Shown here one piece after another: positions 11,791 to 12,516 of a DNA stretch of 12,516 nt (position 1 is the first letter of the stretch; each line of letters starts with the position of its first letter). Made by a program: the position numbers and the translations under genes. The DNA is taken from NCBI GenBank assembly GCA_038063855.1, contig JBBTUF010000025.1, positions 1 to 12,516 of the forward strand. The letters run 5' to 3'. The DNA comes from JBBTUF01 sp038063855 (lineage in GTDB: Bacteria > Patescibacteriota > Minisyncoccia > Ryanbacterales > GWA2-47-10b). Below the pieces are notes generated by a model. It was given only the letters and a program-made list of their open reading frames with translations. It searched no databases and had not been told where the DNA came from.

Positions 11791-12516
11791 ATGACATCAG
11801 CTGAACAAGTAAAAGCACGACTCGATGTGGTAACTGTTTTGCAGAGTTATCTTAAGCTGGATAAGGCGGGTGCAAACTATAAGGCTCGCTGTCCTTTTCA
11901 TTCTGAAAAATCGCCGTCATTTTTTGTCTCTCCTGCGCGCGATATTTGGCATTGCTTTGGGTGTGGTAAGGGTGGCGATATTTTTGAATTCGTTATGCAA
12001 ATGGATGGAGTTGAATTTTCTAGCGCGCTACGTACACTTGCCGAGCGCGCGGGGATAGAGTTAAATCCGCAAGATCGAGAGGAGCGGGGCGAAAAATCAA
12101 AGTTATTTGCACTTCTTGAGGAAGCGACGGTTTTTTTTGAATCAAATCTTACATCATACGCTGCTGGACTCGAATATCTTCATGGTCGTGGGTTGACTCC
12201 CGAAACAGTAAAAGAGTTTCGCATTGGCTTTGCTCCTGATAGTTGGCGTGCGCTCGGAGATTATTTAAAGCGCAAAGGGTATACAGAAGTTGAAATTGAA
12301 AAGTGTGGGCTTGCAATTCAAGGTAATCGTGGGCCATATGATCGTTTTCGATCACGCATTATTTTCCCATTAACAGATGCGCTCGGGCGCCCCATCGGAT
12401 TTGCAGGAAGGATATTTACAACTTCAAAAGAAGTAGCGAAAGAAGAGCAGGGAGCAAAATACATTAATACTCCGCAGACAGTGCTGTACGATAAGTCGCG
12501 CTTTTTATATGGTTTT
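11791..12516 (+). CDS. dnaG: DNA primase DnaG, N-terminal part (cut by window end)
   Basis: DnaG makes the RNA primers for replication. The first 242 codons are in the window and the frame remains open at the edge. The N-terminal zinc ribbon is complete: CPFH (Cys34, His37) and CFGC (Cys55, Cys58), followed by GGDIFEFVM. The start of the RNA polymerase core follows: LEYLHGRGLTPETV and FRIGFAPD (about 127-150), RSRIIFPLTDALGRPIGFAGR (187-207, the basic TOPRIM-N part) and KYINTPQTVLYDKSRFLYG (223-241). The TOPRIM catalytic acidic residues lie beyond the window. A run of eight T (12131-12138) falls within the Val-Phe-Phe codons. The ATG at 11791, 3 bases after the preceding stop, gives the usual N-terminus; no Shine-Dalgarno is visible. 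Confidence 0.95.
   Translation, partial: MTSAEQVKARLDVVTVLQSYLKLDKAGANYKARCPFHSEKSPSFFVSPARDIWHCFGCGKGGDIFEFVMQMDGVEFSSALRTLAERAGIELNPQDREERGEKSKLFALLEEATVFFESNLTSYAAGLEYLHGRGLTPETVKEFRIGFAPDSWRALGDYLKRKGYTEVEIEKCGLAIQGNRGPYDRFRSRIIFPLTDALGRPIGFAGRIFTTSKEVAKEEQGAKYINTPQTVLYDKSRFLYGF

Noticed and set aside
11870..12058. 62-codon + strand open frame within dnaG
   Set aside because: It lies in a different frame from dnaG across the conserved zinc ribbon codons; a shadow.
1..12516. tRNA, rRNA, riboswitch or insertion sequence
   Set aside because: No cloverleaf with a conserved T-arm, no rRNA core sequence, no transposase gene and no terminal inverted repeats were found; intergenic gaps are mostly under 90 bases.

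Overview
The window most likely comes from a member of the Candidate Phyla Radiation (Patescibacteria), probably a parcubacterium-like lineage. The support is a compact, outer-membrane-free type IV pilus operon, a cluster of GspH/PilV/PulJ/PilX-like minor pilins, very short intergenic gaps, almost no Shine-Dalgarno sequences, and a palindromic GC-rich intergenic repeat at the left edge of a kind I recall from such genomes. The lineage is an inference; no rRNA or other phylogenetic marker could be tested. All genes lie on the + strand. TGA acts as a normal stop codon, so the TGA-as-glycine code of Gracilibacteria/SR1 does not apply.

Left edge (1-1082): an intergenic repeat region, a small two-helix membrane protein with a PH-like soluble part (126-593), and a four-helix SMR/EamA-like membrane protein (670-996). 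Neither has an obvious link to the pilus genes.

Pilus operon (1083-9210): nine tightly packed genes with gaps of 13 bases or less, three of them overlapping or nearly touching. They are pilB (assembly ATPase), a histidine kinase with no sensor domain, a single-domain response regulator, pilC (platform protein), a GspH/FimT-like prepilin, a very large PilV/GspI-like prepilin carrying a seven-repeat beta-propeller, a PulJ/GspJ-like prepilin, a PilX/GspK-like prepilin and pilM (actin-like scaffold). After a 72-base gap with its own promoter comes a canonical class III prepilin (9283-9801), the best candidate here for the major pilin. PilB and PilC would power and template assembly and PilM would dock on the inner face. 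The four minor prepilins would form the priming tip, with the propeller displayed outermost as a probable adhesin. The kinase/receiver pair may control PilB or pilus use. No pilT, pilD, pilN, pilO, pilP or pilQ is present.

Right part (9843-12516): tyrS, a seven-helix membrane protein of unknown function, and the 5' part of dnaG, probably one transcription unit of housekeeping genes.

The strongest lead is the pilin/beta-propeller fusion. Next are the sensorless two-component pair inside the pilus operon, a perfect DnaA box in the promoter of the putative major pilin, and an unusual active-site substitution in TyrRS.
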